Both the position numbers and the translations under genes were made by a program. Positions 56,205 to 64,000 of a stretch of 64,000 bases of DNA are shown in pieces. How positions within the stretch are numbered: position 1 is the stretch's first letter; each line of letters starts with the position of its first letter. The DNA is taken from assembly GCF_000382245.1 (NCBI RefSeq), contig NZ_KB907875.1, positions 11,770-75,769 on the forward strand, given 5' to 3'. The notes below the pieces were generated by a model, which saw only the letters and a list, made by a program, of their open reading frames with translations, did no database searches and was not told the origin of the DNA. The stretch is from Kushneria aurantia DSM 21353. GTDB lineage: Bacteria; Pseudomonadota; Gammaproteobacteria; Pseudomonadales; Halomonadaceae.

Positions 56205-57524
56205 TCAGAAACCCTGATCGAGCAGCAGCCAGGGCTCACCGTTGATCAACAGGGCGCCTTCGCGGATGCTCAGCTCCAGCGTTTCCTGTCCCGGCTGCTG
56301 GCCCGCTACCAGCGCCAGCAGCGGCGGTGCGTTGTGCACGACGAAGTCACCGTTGAGCCGACGGCGAAACGCCGAGCGTCCCCAGGAGGTCTGCAGCTGC
56401 GCGAAGCTCAGGCGCTGCACATCGTCGCCCTCCAGCGTCAGTGCACCCTCGAGCCGCAGCGGATGTCCCAGCATGCCGCTATCGACCGTCAGCGCGTCGA
56501 CACGCAACTGCGGTGAATCGGACAGCAGCGCAAAGACCTTGTCCTGCCAGGGGCGAATCAGTGACAGCACGCCTCCCTCGAGCAGCGCCCCGGACTGCCA
56601 TCGCGCGGCCAGCTCGCCCCCTGCCAGCGCAACCAACTCACGCGCGGCCTGCTCGTCGATACGAGCCAGTTCGGCCTCGAGCGTCGCGCTGCCGACCTGC
56701 TGCTGTGACACGGCAGCGTTGTCCAGTGCCATGCTGAACGGATAGCGCAGCTGCTGACCGTCATGCAGGGTGTGCCCCTCGAAGTGCAGTTCCTCGGCCG
56801 ACAGCGGCAGACCACCGCTGCGGGTGATGTGCAGGTTGGCGACGTCGAGCCGGTCCTCGCGACCGATCTCACCCTTGTTGTCGGGGGCCGCACTATCGGC
56901 GGCGTGCAAGCGGGTCGACCAGTGTAGCGCCCCGAGGCTCAGTTGACGCACCGGGCTGCGATAGTCAAGGGCGGAAAAATCGACCGCAAGCCGGCTGCCC
57001 TGACCATCGCTTTCGAACGACACGGCAGCATTATCAAGCGTCAGGGCGGTATCACGCTGCTGCCAGGCCAGCGTCGCGGGTGCCTCGACGGTCAGCCGAG
57101 CACTCCGCTCGAGATGCTGAAAGCGCGCATTGAAGCTCACACGCTCGCCGGGAGAGAGTTCATCGGCAAAGAGTGCTCGGCCGCCCGCCTCGACCAGATC
57201 AGCTCTGCCCGACAGGGCGGTGCGCAGCACGCCATAGCGCAGCTGCCAGTCCAGCACCAGCGCCGGACTCTCCTCGCTGGTCCTGTCACTGCGTGTCAGC
57301 CGCAGCTGGCCATCAGCGGAGAAAAAACCATCGCGCTTGATGACGTTATTGGCGCTGATGCCATCCAGCGCATCGAGCCGCGCGACGGTCTCGGCCATTT
57401 GTGCCCTGACTTCATGACGGCTGTAGCCCAGCGCCCCCAGCCACAGCACCAGCGCCAGCAGCAACACGACGCCGCCCCCTGTTACTACCCGACGCTTCCA
57501 GCGTCCCTGCTTCCGTGCCTTCAT
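56205..57524 (-). CDS. DUF945 (YdgA-like) family protein
   Basis: This 439-residue protein has one N-terminal membrane helix (about 13-33) followed by a long, strand-rich periplasmic part with repeated beta segments (for example Gln-Leu-Arg-Leu-Thr-Arg-Ser, Leu-Thr-Leu-Asp-Asn-Ala-Ala-Val), the DUF945 pattern. The biochemical role of the family is not established; it resembles periplasm-facing AsmA-like proteins. It is upstream of lon with a 218-base gap. Confidence 0.7.
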   Translation of the reverse strand: MKARKQGRWKRRVVTGGGVVLLLALVLWLGALGYSRHEVRAQMAETVARLDALDGISANNVIKRDGFFSADGQLRLTRSDRTSEESPALVLDWQLRYGVLRTALSGRADLVEAGGRALFADELSPGERVSFNARFQHLERSARLTVEAPATLAWQQRDTALTLDNAAVSFESDGQGSRLAVDFSALDYRSPVRQLSLGALHWSTRLHAADSAAPDNKGEIGREDRLDVANLHITRSGGLPLSAEELHFEGHTLHDGQQLRYPFSMALDNAAVSQQQVGSATLEAELARIDEQAARELVALAGGELAARWQSGALLEGGVLSLIRPWQDKVFALLSDSPQLRVDALTVDSGMLGHPLRLEGALTLEGDDVQRLSFAQLQTSWGRSAFRRRLNGDFVVHNAPPLLALVAGQQPGQETLELSIREGALLINGEPWLLLDQGF

Positions 57525-57561
57525 CGGTGTCGTCTACTCAAGTCCTGCCGCCCATGGCAGA

Positions 57562-58035
57562 TCAGTTAAGCCACAGCCAGACGTGCATCACACTCCAGGC
57601 ATAGATGCCCGCCAGCACGTCGTCCAGCATGATGCCAAAGCCGCCGGTAACGCGACGATCCACGGTGCGCACCGGCCAGGGTTTGATGACATCGAAAACG
57701 CGAAAAATGATGAAACCCCATAGCGCCGTCTGCCATGAAAAGGGCACCGCCGCCATGGTCAACCAGTAGCCGACGAACTCGTCCCAGACGATGCCGGAGT
57801 GATCGTGCACGCCCAGATCGCGCGAGGTGCGATCGCACAGGTAGATGCCGATCAGTCCCGCCACGCCCAGCACCATCAGGTAGACCCCGAGCGGCAGGGT
57901 CGACATCAGCCAGTAGAAGGGAATCGCCGCCAGAGTGCCGAAGGTGCCGGGCGCGAAGGGCGCTGCACCGCTGCCCAGCCCGAAGGCCAGAAAGTGCACC
58001 GGACGGCGCCAGACGGAAGGTGGAGCGCGATTCAT
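57562..58035 (-). CDS. pgpA: Phosphatidylglycerophosphatase A
   Basis: This 157-residue membrane enzyme has the PgpA motifs Gly-Ser-Gly-Ala-Ala-Pro-Phe-Ala-Pro-Gly-Thr-Phe-Gly-Thr and Trp-Asp-Glu-Phe-Val-Gly-Tyr, and Asp-Asp-Val-Leu-Ala-Gly near the C-terminus. It dephosphorylates phosphatidylglycerophosphate. Its ATG overlaps the thiL TGA by four bases. Confidence 0.95.
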   Translation of the reverse strand: MNRAPPSVWRRPVHFLAFGLGSGAAPFAPGTFGTLAAIPFYWLMSTLPLGVYLMVLGVAGLIGIYLCDRTSRDLGVHDHSGIVWDEFVGYWLTMAAVPFSWQTALWGFIIFRVFDVIKPWPVRTVDRRVTGGFGIMLDDVLAGIYAWSVMHVWLWLN

Positions 58036-59027
58036 GGATGCTCTCCGTGGCCGTTCGGCGCGGCGCCGCTCCCGGACGCACTGTTATAGAAGTGTTGCCA
58101 ACCCGGACTCTTCAGGCTGACACCCTGAATGCCCGGTTCGGAGGTCACATGACCGATCACGTGCAACGCCCCGCCCAGCGCCCGGCGTGCCGCCGCCTCG
58201 TTCTGCGGGGGAAGCGCGACCAACAGCTGGTAGTCGTCGCCGCCGCCCAGCGCCGCCTGCAGCGCCTGGTCGGCGCCCAGTGCCGCGACCAGCCCGGGCG
58301 CCAGCGGAATGGCCTCGGCATCGAGCCGGGCGCCGGTGCCGGCGCCGTCACAGAGATGACGCAGATCGGCCAGCAGACCATCGGAGATATCCAGCCCGGC
58401 GCTGACCAGGTCGCGCAGCGCGATACCGGCATCAACCCGCGGCCGGGGACGAAGGTAGGCGTCAAGCAGGGGATTGTCTGCCGAGCGCTCGCCATCGAAC
58501 CAGGCACGCAGACCGCCGTGGGCACCGCCCAGCGCTCCGGTGACCGCCAGCAGGTCGCCGGGTCTTGCCCCGCAGCGGGTAATGCCCGCCTCTGCGGGCA
58601 GTTCGCCGTGCACGGTGATGGTCATGGAGAGCTCGCGTCCGCGGGTGATATCGCCGCCCACCAGGGCGATATCGTGCTGCCGGGCCAGGCTGTAGAGGCC
58701 GTGGGCGAAGTCGGCCAGCCAGCTTTCGTCGACCTCCGCCAGCGTCAAGGCCAGCACGAACCAGCGCGGCCGGGCGCCCATGGCGGCCAGATCGCTCAAG
58801 TTGACCGCCAGCGCCCGGTGGCCGATCGCCTCCGCCGGCGCCTCGAGCGGGAAATGCACATCGGCCAGCGAGGTATCGACGCTCACCGCCAGCCGGCAGC
58901 CGGGCGTCGGCGACAGCAGCGCGCAGTCATCACCCTGCCCCAGCACGATACCGGCGTCGTCGCGCTGACGCTGCATGAAGTAGCGTCTGATGATCTCGAA
59001 CTCGCCGGGGAGGCACGGGTCACTCAT
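58032..59027 (-). CDS. thiL: Thiamine-monophosphate kinase
   Basis: This 331-residue enzyme of the PurM/ThiL fold has Gly-Glu-Phe-Glu-Ile-Ile near the start, Gly-Gln-Gly-Asp-Asp-Cys-Ala, Ser-Val-Asp-Thr-Ser, Gly-Gly-Asp-Ile-Thr-Arg-Gly and Asp-Ile-Ser-Asp-Gly-Leu at the metal and ATP sites. It makes thiamine pyrophosphate from thiamine phosphate. It lies between nusB and pgpA, the common order. Confidence 0.95.
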   Translation of the reverse strand: MSDPCLPGEFEIIRRYFMQRQRDDAGIVLGQGDDCALLSPTPGCRLAVSVDTSLADVHFPLEAPAEAIGHRALAVNLSDLAAMGARPRWFVLALTLAEVDESWLADFAHGLYSLARQHDIALVGGDITRGRELSMTITVHGELPAEAGITRCGARPGDLLAVTGALGGAHGGLRAWFDGERSADNPLLDAYLRPRPRVDAGIALRDLVSAGLDISDGLLADLRHLCDGAGTGARLDAEAIPLAPGLVAALGADQALQAALGGGDDYQLLVALPPQNEAAARRALGGALHVIGHVTSEPGIQGVSLKSPGWQHFYNSASGSGAAPNGHGEHP

Positions 59028-59072
59028 TGGCCTCGGGTCTCCATGGGATGACGAACGGCGCCGACGTCACCT

Positions 59073-59588
59073 TCAGTCACGCTCACGGCGCTGTCGGCGG
59101 GCCTGCACTTCCACCTGGCGTAGCTCACCCGCCAGCCGGTCCAGAATGGAGTTGACGTACTTGTGCCCGTCGGTAGCGCCAAAGATGCGCGCCAGCTCGA
59201 CGCCTTCATTGATAACCGAGATATAGGGCACCTCCGGGCGGTGGGCCAGCTCGTAGGCACCCAGCCGCAGAATCGCCAGTTCGACACCGTCAAGGTCATC
59301 AAGCCGGCGGTCAAGCGTCGGTGCGATGGTGCTGTCGAGTTCGCCACAGCAGCTCGTCACGCCATGCAGCAGCTGGTGAAAGAGTGCCAGATCGGCGATC
59401 TTCATGACCTGAACCCAGTTCTCGTGCGGTTCGAGGTCGTCATCGGCGCTCTGGGCGCGAAACTCGGTTTCCAGCCGGGTGACCGCCGTACCGGTCATCT
59501 GCCACTGGTAAAGCGCCTGCACGGTCAGCTCGCGAGCCGCCCGGCGTGCCTGCTGCTGCTTCGAAGGGACACGGGGGGCGTCCTTCAC
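59073..59588 (-). CDS. nusB: Transcription antitermination factor NusB
   Basis: This 171-residue all-helical protein has the NusB core [12 protein letters not shown] and Ile-Asn-Glu-Gly-Val-Glu-Leu-Ala then [10 protein letters not shown]. With NusE it binds boxA RNA in rRNA leader antitermination. A GTG start overlaps the ribH TGA by four bases. Confidence 0.94.
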   Translation of the reverse strand: MKDAPRVPSKQQQARRAARELTVQALYQWQMTGTAVTRLETEFRAQSADDDLEPHENWVQVMKIADLALFHQLLHGVTSCCGELDSTIAPTLDRRLDDLDGVELAILRLGAYELAHRPEVPYISVINEGVELARIFGATDGHKYVNSILDRLAGELRQVEVQARRQRRERD

Positions 59589-60094
59589 GCCTCACCCCCA
59601 TAGCTGTCAGCAGGCATGTCGCCTCCCATCTGACGCAGCAGCGACACCATCTCCATTGCCGCCATGGCGGCCTCGAAGCCCTTGTTGCCGGCCTTGGTGC
59701 CGGCACGCTCGATCGCCTGCTCGATGGAGTTGACGGTCAACACGCCGTTGGCGATGGGCGTGTCGTAGTCGAGCTGCAGGCGATTGAGGGCGGCGTTGCA
59801 CTGCCCGGCAATGTGCTCGAAGTGCGGCGTGCCGCCGCGAATCACCGCGCCCAGCGCCACCACCGCGTCCGGCGCCAGCCGATTGAGGGCACGCTGCACG
59901 GCCAGCGGCAGCTCCCAGCCGCCGGGCACGTGAACGAGGTCGATATTGGCCTCGTCGACGCCGTGGCGCACCAGCGCATCCACGGCGCCTTCGACCAGCG
60001 AGTCGACCACATGGTGATTGAAGCGTCCCACCACGATGACGTAGCGGCCATCGACGTCGTCGAAGCGCCCTTCCAGCTGTGCAATCGGTTGCAT
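59585..60094 (-). CDS. ribH: Lumazine synthase
   Basis: This 169-residue enzyme has the lumazine synthase motifs Gly-Arg-Phe-Asn (ring site), Val-Pro-Gly-Gly-Trp-Glu-Leu-Pro, [14 protein letters not shown] (catalytic His) and Gly-Asn-Lys-Gly-Phe-Glu-Ala-Ala. It joins the ribulose-phosphate-derived C4 unit with the pyrimidine. It follows ribBA and overlaps nusB. Confidence 0.95.
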   Translation of the reverse strand: MQPIAQLEGRFDDVDGRYVIVVGRFNHHVVDSLVEGAVDALVRHGVDEANIDLVHVPGGWELPLAVQRALNRLAPDAVVALGAVIRGGTPHFEHIAGQCNAALNRLQLDYDTPIANGVLTVNSIEQAIERAGTKAGNKGFEAAMAAMEMVSLLRQMGGDMPADSYGGEA

Positions 60095-60186
60095 AGTTTT
60101 CCTTTCAATTCGTCGCTATCGCTGCATGCTGCCATAGCGGTTCGGCAGCATATGGTTATATGGCGCCATGATTGGCGTTCCCGGGG

Positions 60187-61353
60187 TCAGCGATCCGCGG
60201 CCGGCTGGCTACGGCTCTCATCCCGGCTGCCGACCTGCTCGACCACTTCGAGACCGTACCCGGCCAGCGCCGAAAAGCGCCACGGCGAACTGAGCAGGCG
60301 CATCTGCCCGACCCCGAGGCAGCGCAGAATCTGCGCCCCGGTACCCACGGTGACATAGTGGCCGGTACCATCGGCGTTCACTTCGCGTGCGCGCGGTCGG
60401 CGCTGCAGATAAAGATCGAGCTGCTCGCGGAAATCGACCATGCCATGCTGGTCGGCCAACAGCACCAGCACCCCCGCCTCGCTGTCGGCAATCTCGGCCA
60501 GCGCCTCCTGCGACGACCAGCTCTGACTGCCCTCGCGGCGCAGGCCGAGCAGATCGCGCAGCGCATCGGCGACGTGCACCCTGACTGTAGTGGGCCGTTC
60601 GCTCTCCGGCGAGCCCTTGACCAGCGCCAGATGGTGGCAGCCCTGGATGCGGTCGCGGAAGCAGTGCAGCTGAAAGCTGCCGGCCTCGGTCTCGACCGGG
60701 TGCGACTCGAGGTGCTCGACGGTCTGCTCGTTGTGAATACGGTAGTGGATCAGCTCCGAGATGGTACCGATTTTAATCCCGTGCTCGGCGGCGAAGCGCT
60801 CCAGTTCCGGGCGCCGCGCCATGGTGCCGTCATCGTTCATCACTTCGCAGATCACTGCAGTGGGCTCGAAGCCGGCCATCTCGGCCAGGTCGCAGGCCGC
60901 CTCGGTGTGGCCGGCGCGGCGCAGCACGCCACCCGCCTCGGCCATCAGCGGAAAGATATGGCCGGGCTGCACGATATCCGCGGCGCGAGCGTTGCGCGCC
61001 GCCGCCGCCTGCACGGTGCGCGCCCGGTCGGCGGCGGAGATGCCGGTGGTCACTCCGCTGGCCGCTTCGATCGATACCGTAAAACGGGTACCAAAGCCGG
61101 AGCCGTTGTCGTTGACCATCAACGCCAGCCCCAGCTGCTCACAGCGCTCGCGCAGCATCGGCTGGCAGATCAGACCACAGGCGTAACGGGCCATGAAGTT
61201 GATGTGAGCGGGCTCGACGCACTCGGCGGCCATGATCAGGTCGCCTTCGTTCTCGCGATCCTCGTCATCCATCAGAATGACCATGCGCCCCTGACGAATC
61301 TCTTCGACCAGCGCCTCGACGCTGGCCAGTCGGCTGGCTGTCTGTTCACTCAT
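60187..61353 (-). CDS. ribBA: RibBA-type protein with degenerate GTP cyclohydrolase II domain
   Basis: The 388-residue protein has an intact N-terminal DHBP synthase domain (about 1-205: Asp-Asp-Glu-Asp-Arg-Glu-Asn-Glu-Gly-Asp, Gly-His-Thr-Glu-Ala, Pro-Ala-derived loop with Ile-Pro-Leu-type region). The C-terminal half has the size of a RibA domain but lacks the zinc cysteines (no Cys-x2-Gly-Asp... Cys-Asp-Cys block; that stretch reads Arg-Val-His-Val-Ala-Asp-Ala-Leu-Arg). It should therefore supply the four-carbon unit only, and another RibA must open GTP. Such RibBX forms are known in gammaproteobacteria. Confidence 0.9.
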   Translation of the reverse strand: MSEQTASRLASVEALVEEIRQGRMVILMDDEDRENEGDLIMAAECVEPAHINFMARYACGLICQPMLRERCEQLGLALMVNDNGSGFGTRFTVSIEAASGVTTGISAADRARTVQAAAARNARAADIVQPGHIFPLMAEAGGVLRRAGHTEAACDLAEMAGFEPTAVICEVMNDDGTMARRPELERFAAEHGIKIGTISELIHYRIHNEQTVEHLESHPVETEAGSFQLHCFRDRIQGCHHLALVKGSPESERPTTVRVHVADALRDLLGLRREGSQSWSSQEALAEIADSEAGVLVLLADQHGMVDFREQLDLYLQRRPRAREVNADGTGHYVTVGTGAQILRCLGVGQMRLLSSPWRFSALAGYGLEVVEQVGSRDESRSQPAADR

Positions 61354-61449
61354 TGCGGCTATCGGCCGGCGGCCGCTCCTCTGTATTGGCCCAGCTGTAT
61401 GGCTTCAACTGAAGTCGCGATGACGAGGCCATCGCGATGCTTGTAACGC

Positions 61450-62697
61450 TCACGGCGCCTGCGAATCGCCAACCGGGCGCGCGATAATACGCCAGTCGGG
61501 GCCGAAAGCGCGAACATCGTCGATACTCAGCCGACGGCGCTGCGACAGCGTCTCGAGCCCCGTCAGGGTCAGCAGACCGCGGGCCCGATCGCCCATCAGC
61601 ACAGGCGCCATATAGATCACCAGCTCGTCGACCAGGCCGGCGTCGAGCATCGCCCCGCCAAGTCGCGAACCACTCTCCAGCAGCACCTCGTTGCACTGCT
61701 CGGTATCGGCCAGATAGCGCATCAGCGCCTCCAGATCGACCTGTCCCGTGGCAGCCGCCGGCAGCGTTACCACCTCGGCACCGGCCGCCACCAGCGCCTC
61801 GCGGCGGCGAAAATGATCGCGCTGCTCCAGCGCCCCGGGGCCGCCCGGCGACACCGTCGCCACCAGGCTACGACCGGGCTCGCTCAGACAGCGCGAGGCG
61901 GTGGGCAGCGACAGGGTGGAGTCGACGATCACCCGCAGTGGCTGACGCAGGCCGCGCTCGTGACTCACCCGAGTAGCGCTGCAACGAAGCCGGATGTCGA
62001 GCTGCTCGGCGCGCACCGTCAGGCGGCTGTCGTCGCGCATCACCGAAGCAACGCCGCTGAGTATGGCACTGGAGCGCGCGCGCAGGTGCTGTACGTCGCG
62101 CCGCGCGCGCTCGCCGGTGATCCATTTGGACTCGCCGCTGGCCATGGCGGTGCGGCCGTCAAGGCTCATTGCCATTTTCAGCCGCACCCAGGGCAGCGAG
62201 CGCGACATACGCGAGATAAAACCGACGTTGAGGGCGCGGGCGTCCTCTTCCAGCATGCCCACTCGGGTAGCGACCCCGGCCGCCTCCAGCATGGCGATAC
62301 CGCGCCCGGAGACCTGCGGGTTGGGATCGCGCATGGCGGCCACCACCTCGGCGACGCCCGCCTCGGCCAGCGCCTTGGCACAGGGGCCGGTGCGGCCATA
62401 GTGGGAACAGGGTTCGAGGGTGACGTAGGCCGTGGCACCGCGCGCCGCCTCACCGGCAGCGCGCAGGGCGTGTATCTCGGCGTGGGCCTCGCCGGTCAGT
62501 TCGTGCCAGCCCTCGCCGACGACCTGCCCACCGCGCACCAGCACGCAGCCCACCCGCGGGTTGGGGTCGGTAGTATAGAGACCACGCCGCGCCAGATGCA
62601 GGGCGCGCGCCATATAGTCCTCGCCGCGCCGCATATCGCGATGCGACTGCCCTCCCTGCGACAGATCGCAGTTGCCCGCCTGCTCCTCAACGCTCAT
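61450..62697 (-). CDS. ribD: Bifunctional diaminohydroxyphosphoribosylaminopyrimidine deaminase/reductase
   Basis: This 415-residue protein has a deaminase domain (about 25-155) with the zinc site Gly-Glu-Ala-His-Ala-Glu and [11 protein letters not shown], and a reductase domain (about 170-410, Ser-Leu-Asp-Gly-Arg-Thr-Ala, Glu-Ser-Gly-Ser-Arg-Leu). It carries out two steps of riboflavin synthesis. The ATG at 62697 overlaps the nrdR end by 11 bases. No ribE lies between it and ribBA. Confidence 0.94.
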   Translation of the reverse strand: MSVEEQAGNCDLSQGGQSHRDMRRGEDYMARALHLARRGLYTTDPNPRVGCVLVRGGQVVGEGWHELTGEAHAEIHALRAAGEAARGATAYVTLEPCSHYGRTGPCAKALAEAGVAEVVAAMRDPNPQVSGRGIAMLEAAGVATRVGMLEEDARALNVGFISRMSRSLPWVRLKMAMSLDGRTAMASGESKWITGERARRDVQHLRARSSAILSGVASVMRDDSRLTVRAEQLDIRLRCSATRVSHERGLRQPLRVIVDSTLSLPTASRCLSEPGRSLVATVSPGGPGALEQRDHFRRREALVAAGAEVVTLPAAATGQVDLEALMRYLADTEQCNEVLLESGSRLGGAMLDAGLVDELVIYMAPVLMGDRARGLLTLTGLETLSQRRRLSIDDVRAFGPDWRIIARPVGDSQAP

Positions 62698-63199
62698 CGG
62701 ACGGCGAGCCTCCCGTCTCGTCACGGGCTACCGAGGCCTCCGACGACAGATCGCCGGACAGACGTTCGATCTCGGCGCGAAACTCGTCGATATCCTGAAA
62801 GCGGCGATAGACCGAGGCAAAGCGGATGAAGGCGATCTGATCGAGCCCGCGCAGTTGGGTCATCACCTCTTCACCGATGGCACGCGCGTTGATTTCGCGC
62901 TCCCCGCGGGCACGCAGGCGCTGACGAATACGCTCGATGGCGGCCTCGATATCCTCGCTGGCGACCGGACGCTTTTCGAGCGCCCGCAGCATACCGGCGC
63001 GCAGCTTGGCAGGCTCGAAGCTCTCCCGCGAGCCGTCGGCCTTGACCACTCGCGGCATGACCAGCTCGGCGGCCTCGTGCGTCGTGAAGCGCTCGCCGCA
63101 GGCCAGGCACTGACGACGGCGGCGTACCTGATCGCCATCGGCGACCAGCCGCGAGTCGGTCACTCTGGTGTCCTGCTCACCGCAAAAGGGGCAATGCAT
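62687..63199 (-). CDS. nrdR: Transcriptional repressor NrdR
   Basis: This 170-residue protein has an N-terminal zinc ribbon (Met-His-Cys-Pro-Phe-Cys and Cys-Leu-Ala-Cys-Gly) and an ATP-cone (about 45-135). It represses ribonucleotide reductase genes when dATP is bound. It is longer than E. coli NrdR by about 20 residues at the C-terminus (Ser/Asp/Glu-rich), the part overlapping ribD. The ATG at 63199 is chosen because it puts the zinc ribbon at residue 3, the usual place. Confidence 0.94.
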   Translation of the reverse strand: MHCPFCGEQDTRVTDSRLVADGDQVRRRRQCLACGERFTTHEAAELVMPRVVKADGSRESFEPAKLRAGMLRALEKRPVASEDIEAAIERIRQRLRARGEREINARAIGEEVMTQLRGLDQIAFIRFASVYRRFQDIDEFRAEIERLSGDLSSEASVARDETGGSPSDER

Positions 63200-63585
63200 G
63201 AGTCGTGTCTTTAATCCTGCCGCAGGGCGTCGGCTCATCAGGGCAAATGGCCGCCTGCCCCGTCGGCGTGGCGTTCGAAGAAAAAGCCGTCATGCTGTGG
63301 CAGCGCAGGATGGGGCAGGAATGCTCCGCACAGCGATGCCTGTAGGCAAATATTGTAACGTTTTCCCTGCTGTTCGGAAACGAAGGCGGGCGGCCTCGCC
63401 ATCTCACCCTTCGCAAGCAGGCGCCTTCATTGACGAATAATCGACGAAGCCTTCCCCAACCCGGGTTGTAGGCCCGGCACAGCAGCACTACCCTAAAAAG
63501 CAGCCTATCGGCTCAAGGGCTGTCCCTCGGGCCAGGCTCGCAGGCACCGGGCACCGGCTTTTTCACTTTGGCAAACGAGAACGTC
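63200..63585. other. Divergent region, nrdR / small membrane protein
   Basis: No gene is supported in these 386 bases. A perfect 12-bp palindrome CAACCCGGGTTG lies at 63457-63468. I see no FMN riboswitch. Confidence 0.45.
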
Positions 63586-63858
63586 ATGAATCTGATCTCA
63601 TGGATATTCACCAGCATCGCGGTGGGAATGCTGGCCAATACCGTCATTCCACGACGGCTGAGCGTCGGCTATCTGGGCAGTGCCGGCATGGCCACCCTCG
63701 GGGGTGTCGTTTTCGGCTTCACCACCACCCTCCTGGGACTGGCCGCCGAGCTGCATTTCGATCTGCACAGCATGACGGCTGCGGCTATCGGCGCACTGGG
63801 TGCGGTGGCGCTGCTGACCATCTGGATGGTGTTTCATCCGCAGCATCGCCTGCGCTGA
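63586..63858 (+). CDS. Small membrane protein, GlsB/YeaQ-like
   Basis: This 90-residue protein has three hydrophobic segments (about 4-20, 32-52, 61-82) rich in Gly and Ala, with Gly-Ser-Ala-Gly-Met-Ala-Thr-Leu-Gly-Gly between the first two. Length and layout resemble the GlsB/YeaQ/YmgE (transglycosylase-associated) family, but the match is not decisive. The ATG at 63586 is used; a TTG at 63568 is in frame. Confidence 0.6.
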   Translation: MNLISWIFTSIAVGMLANTVIPRRLSVGYLGSAGMATLGGVVFGFTTTLLGLAAELHFDLHSMTAAAIGALGAVALLTIWMVFHPQHRLR

Positions 63859-63887
63859 ACCCACTGCACTCTGCTATTTTATCAATG

Positions 63888-63916
63888 CGCCCTGCTCGCC
63901 TTCCGCGGGCAGGGCG
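63888..63916 (+). terminator. Hairpin after the small membrane protein
   Basis: CGCCCTGC (63888-63895) and GCAGGGCG (63909-63916) form an 8-bp stem, followed by TTAA; no full T-tract. Nothing else is seen to base 64000. Confidence 0.5.
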
Positions 63917-64000
63917 TTAATGATCGGGCGGGTGGTTAGCCACCGATCGCAAGCAAGGCCGATACGGCCGGCCAACACGACAGCTGGGAGCAGCCTTCAA

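Noticed and set aside
60095-61449. FMN riboswitch near the riboflavin genes
   Set aside because: The gaps around ribBA are under 100 bases and show none of the conserved RFN-element blocks.

Overview
The window is a stretch of high-GC gammaproteobacterial chromosome that looks like a halophilic member of the Halomonadaceae (Halomonas, Chromohalobacter, Kushneria or a relative). The evidence is the strongly acidic general porin, two tripartite tricarboxylate transporter (TTT) systems, and conserved gammaproteobacterial blocks: rppH-ptsP-lgt-thyA-folA, nudE/hslR-hslO-pckA, and nrdR-ribD-ribBA-ribH-nusB-thiL-pgpA. I see no rRNA, tRNA, CRISPR array or prophage. Family assignments come from reading motifs by eye; no database search was run.

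Layout. 1-1.3 kb is a scar: the 5' end of an IS1380-family insertion sequence runs off the left edge beside a frameshifted NYN-domain gene. 1.5-3.0 kb holds a motAB stator pair with a FliA-type promoter. 3.5-5.1 kb is an ABC-F ATPase. 5.4-15 kb is an organic-acid island: a RraA-family aldolase/decarboxylase, a D-2-hydroxyacid dehydrogenase, a divergent LysR regulator, and two complete TTT systems (receptor-small permease-large permease) that diverge from one AT-rich 684-bp region. 15.1-17.5 kb is the carboxynorspermidine synthase/decarboxylase pair. 17.9-23.1 kb holds two chemoreceptors with CheR/CheB-tether tails and FliA promoters, an AEC transporter and a PAS protein. 23.1-27.2 kb has a ChaC-type cyclotransferase and an aaeXAB-like efflux operon. 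27.5-28.6 kb is the porin.

From 29 kb onward most of the content is housekeeping: a ProQ-domain protein, folA-thyA-lgt-ptsP-rppH, a HAD phosphatase, an HP0086-type malate:quinone oxidoreductase, dsbB, gshA, tex, a ParDE pair with a broken toxin, pckA, hslO, hslR and nudE. 47-52 kb is an accessory pocket: two paralogous small secreted proteins built from a Gly-Arg-Gln-Gly / Ser-Ala-Gln-Met-Glu repeat, two overlapping glycosyltransferases, and an unrecognised 304-aa protein. 51.9-64 kb holds a fused dihydroxyacetone kinase, lon, a DUF945 protein, the riboflavin/nusB/thiL/pgpA run and a small membrane protein.

How they work together. The LysR regulator, dehydrogenase, RraA-family enzyme and TTT-1 system probably form one uptake-and-catabolism unit for a small hydroxycarboxylate. 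An identical 13-bp element lies upstream of both the dehydrogenase and the TTT-1 receptor. The stator and both chemoreceptors appear to belong to one late-flagellar (sigma-28) regulon. The most novel-looking items are the secreted repeat-protein pair and the GTTAG-N4-CTAACG palindromes on either side of the glycosyltransferase operon.
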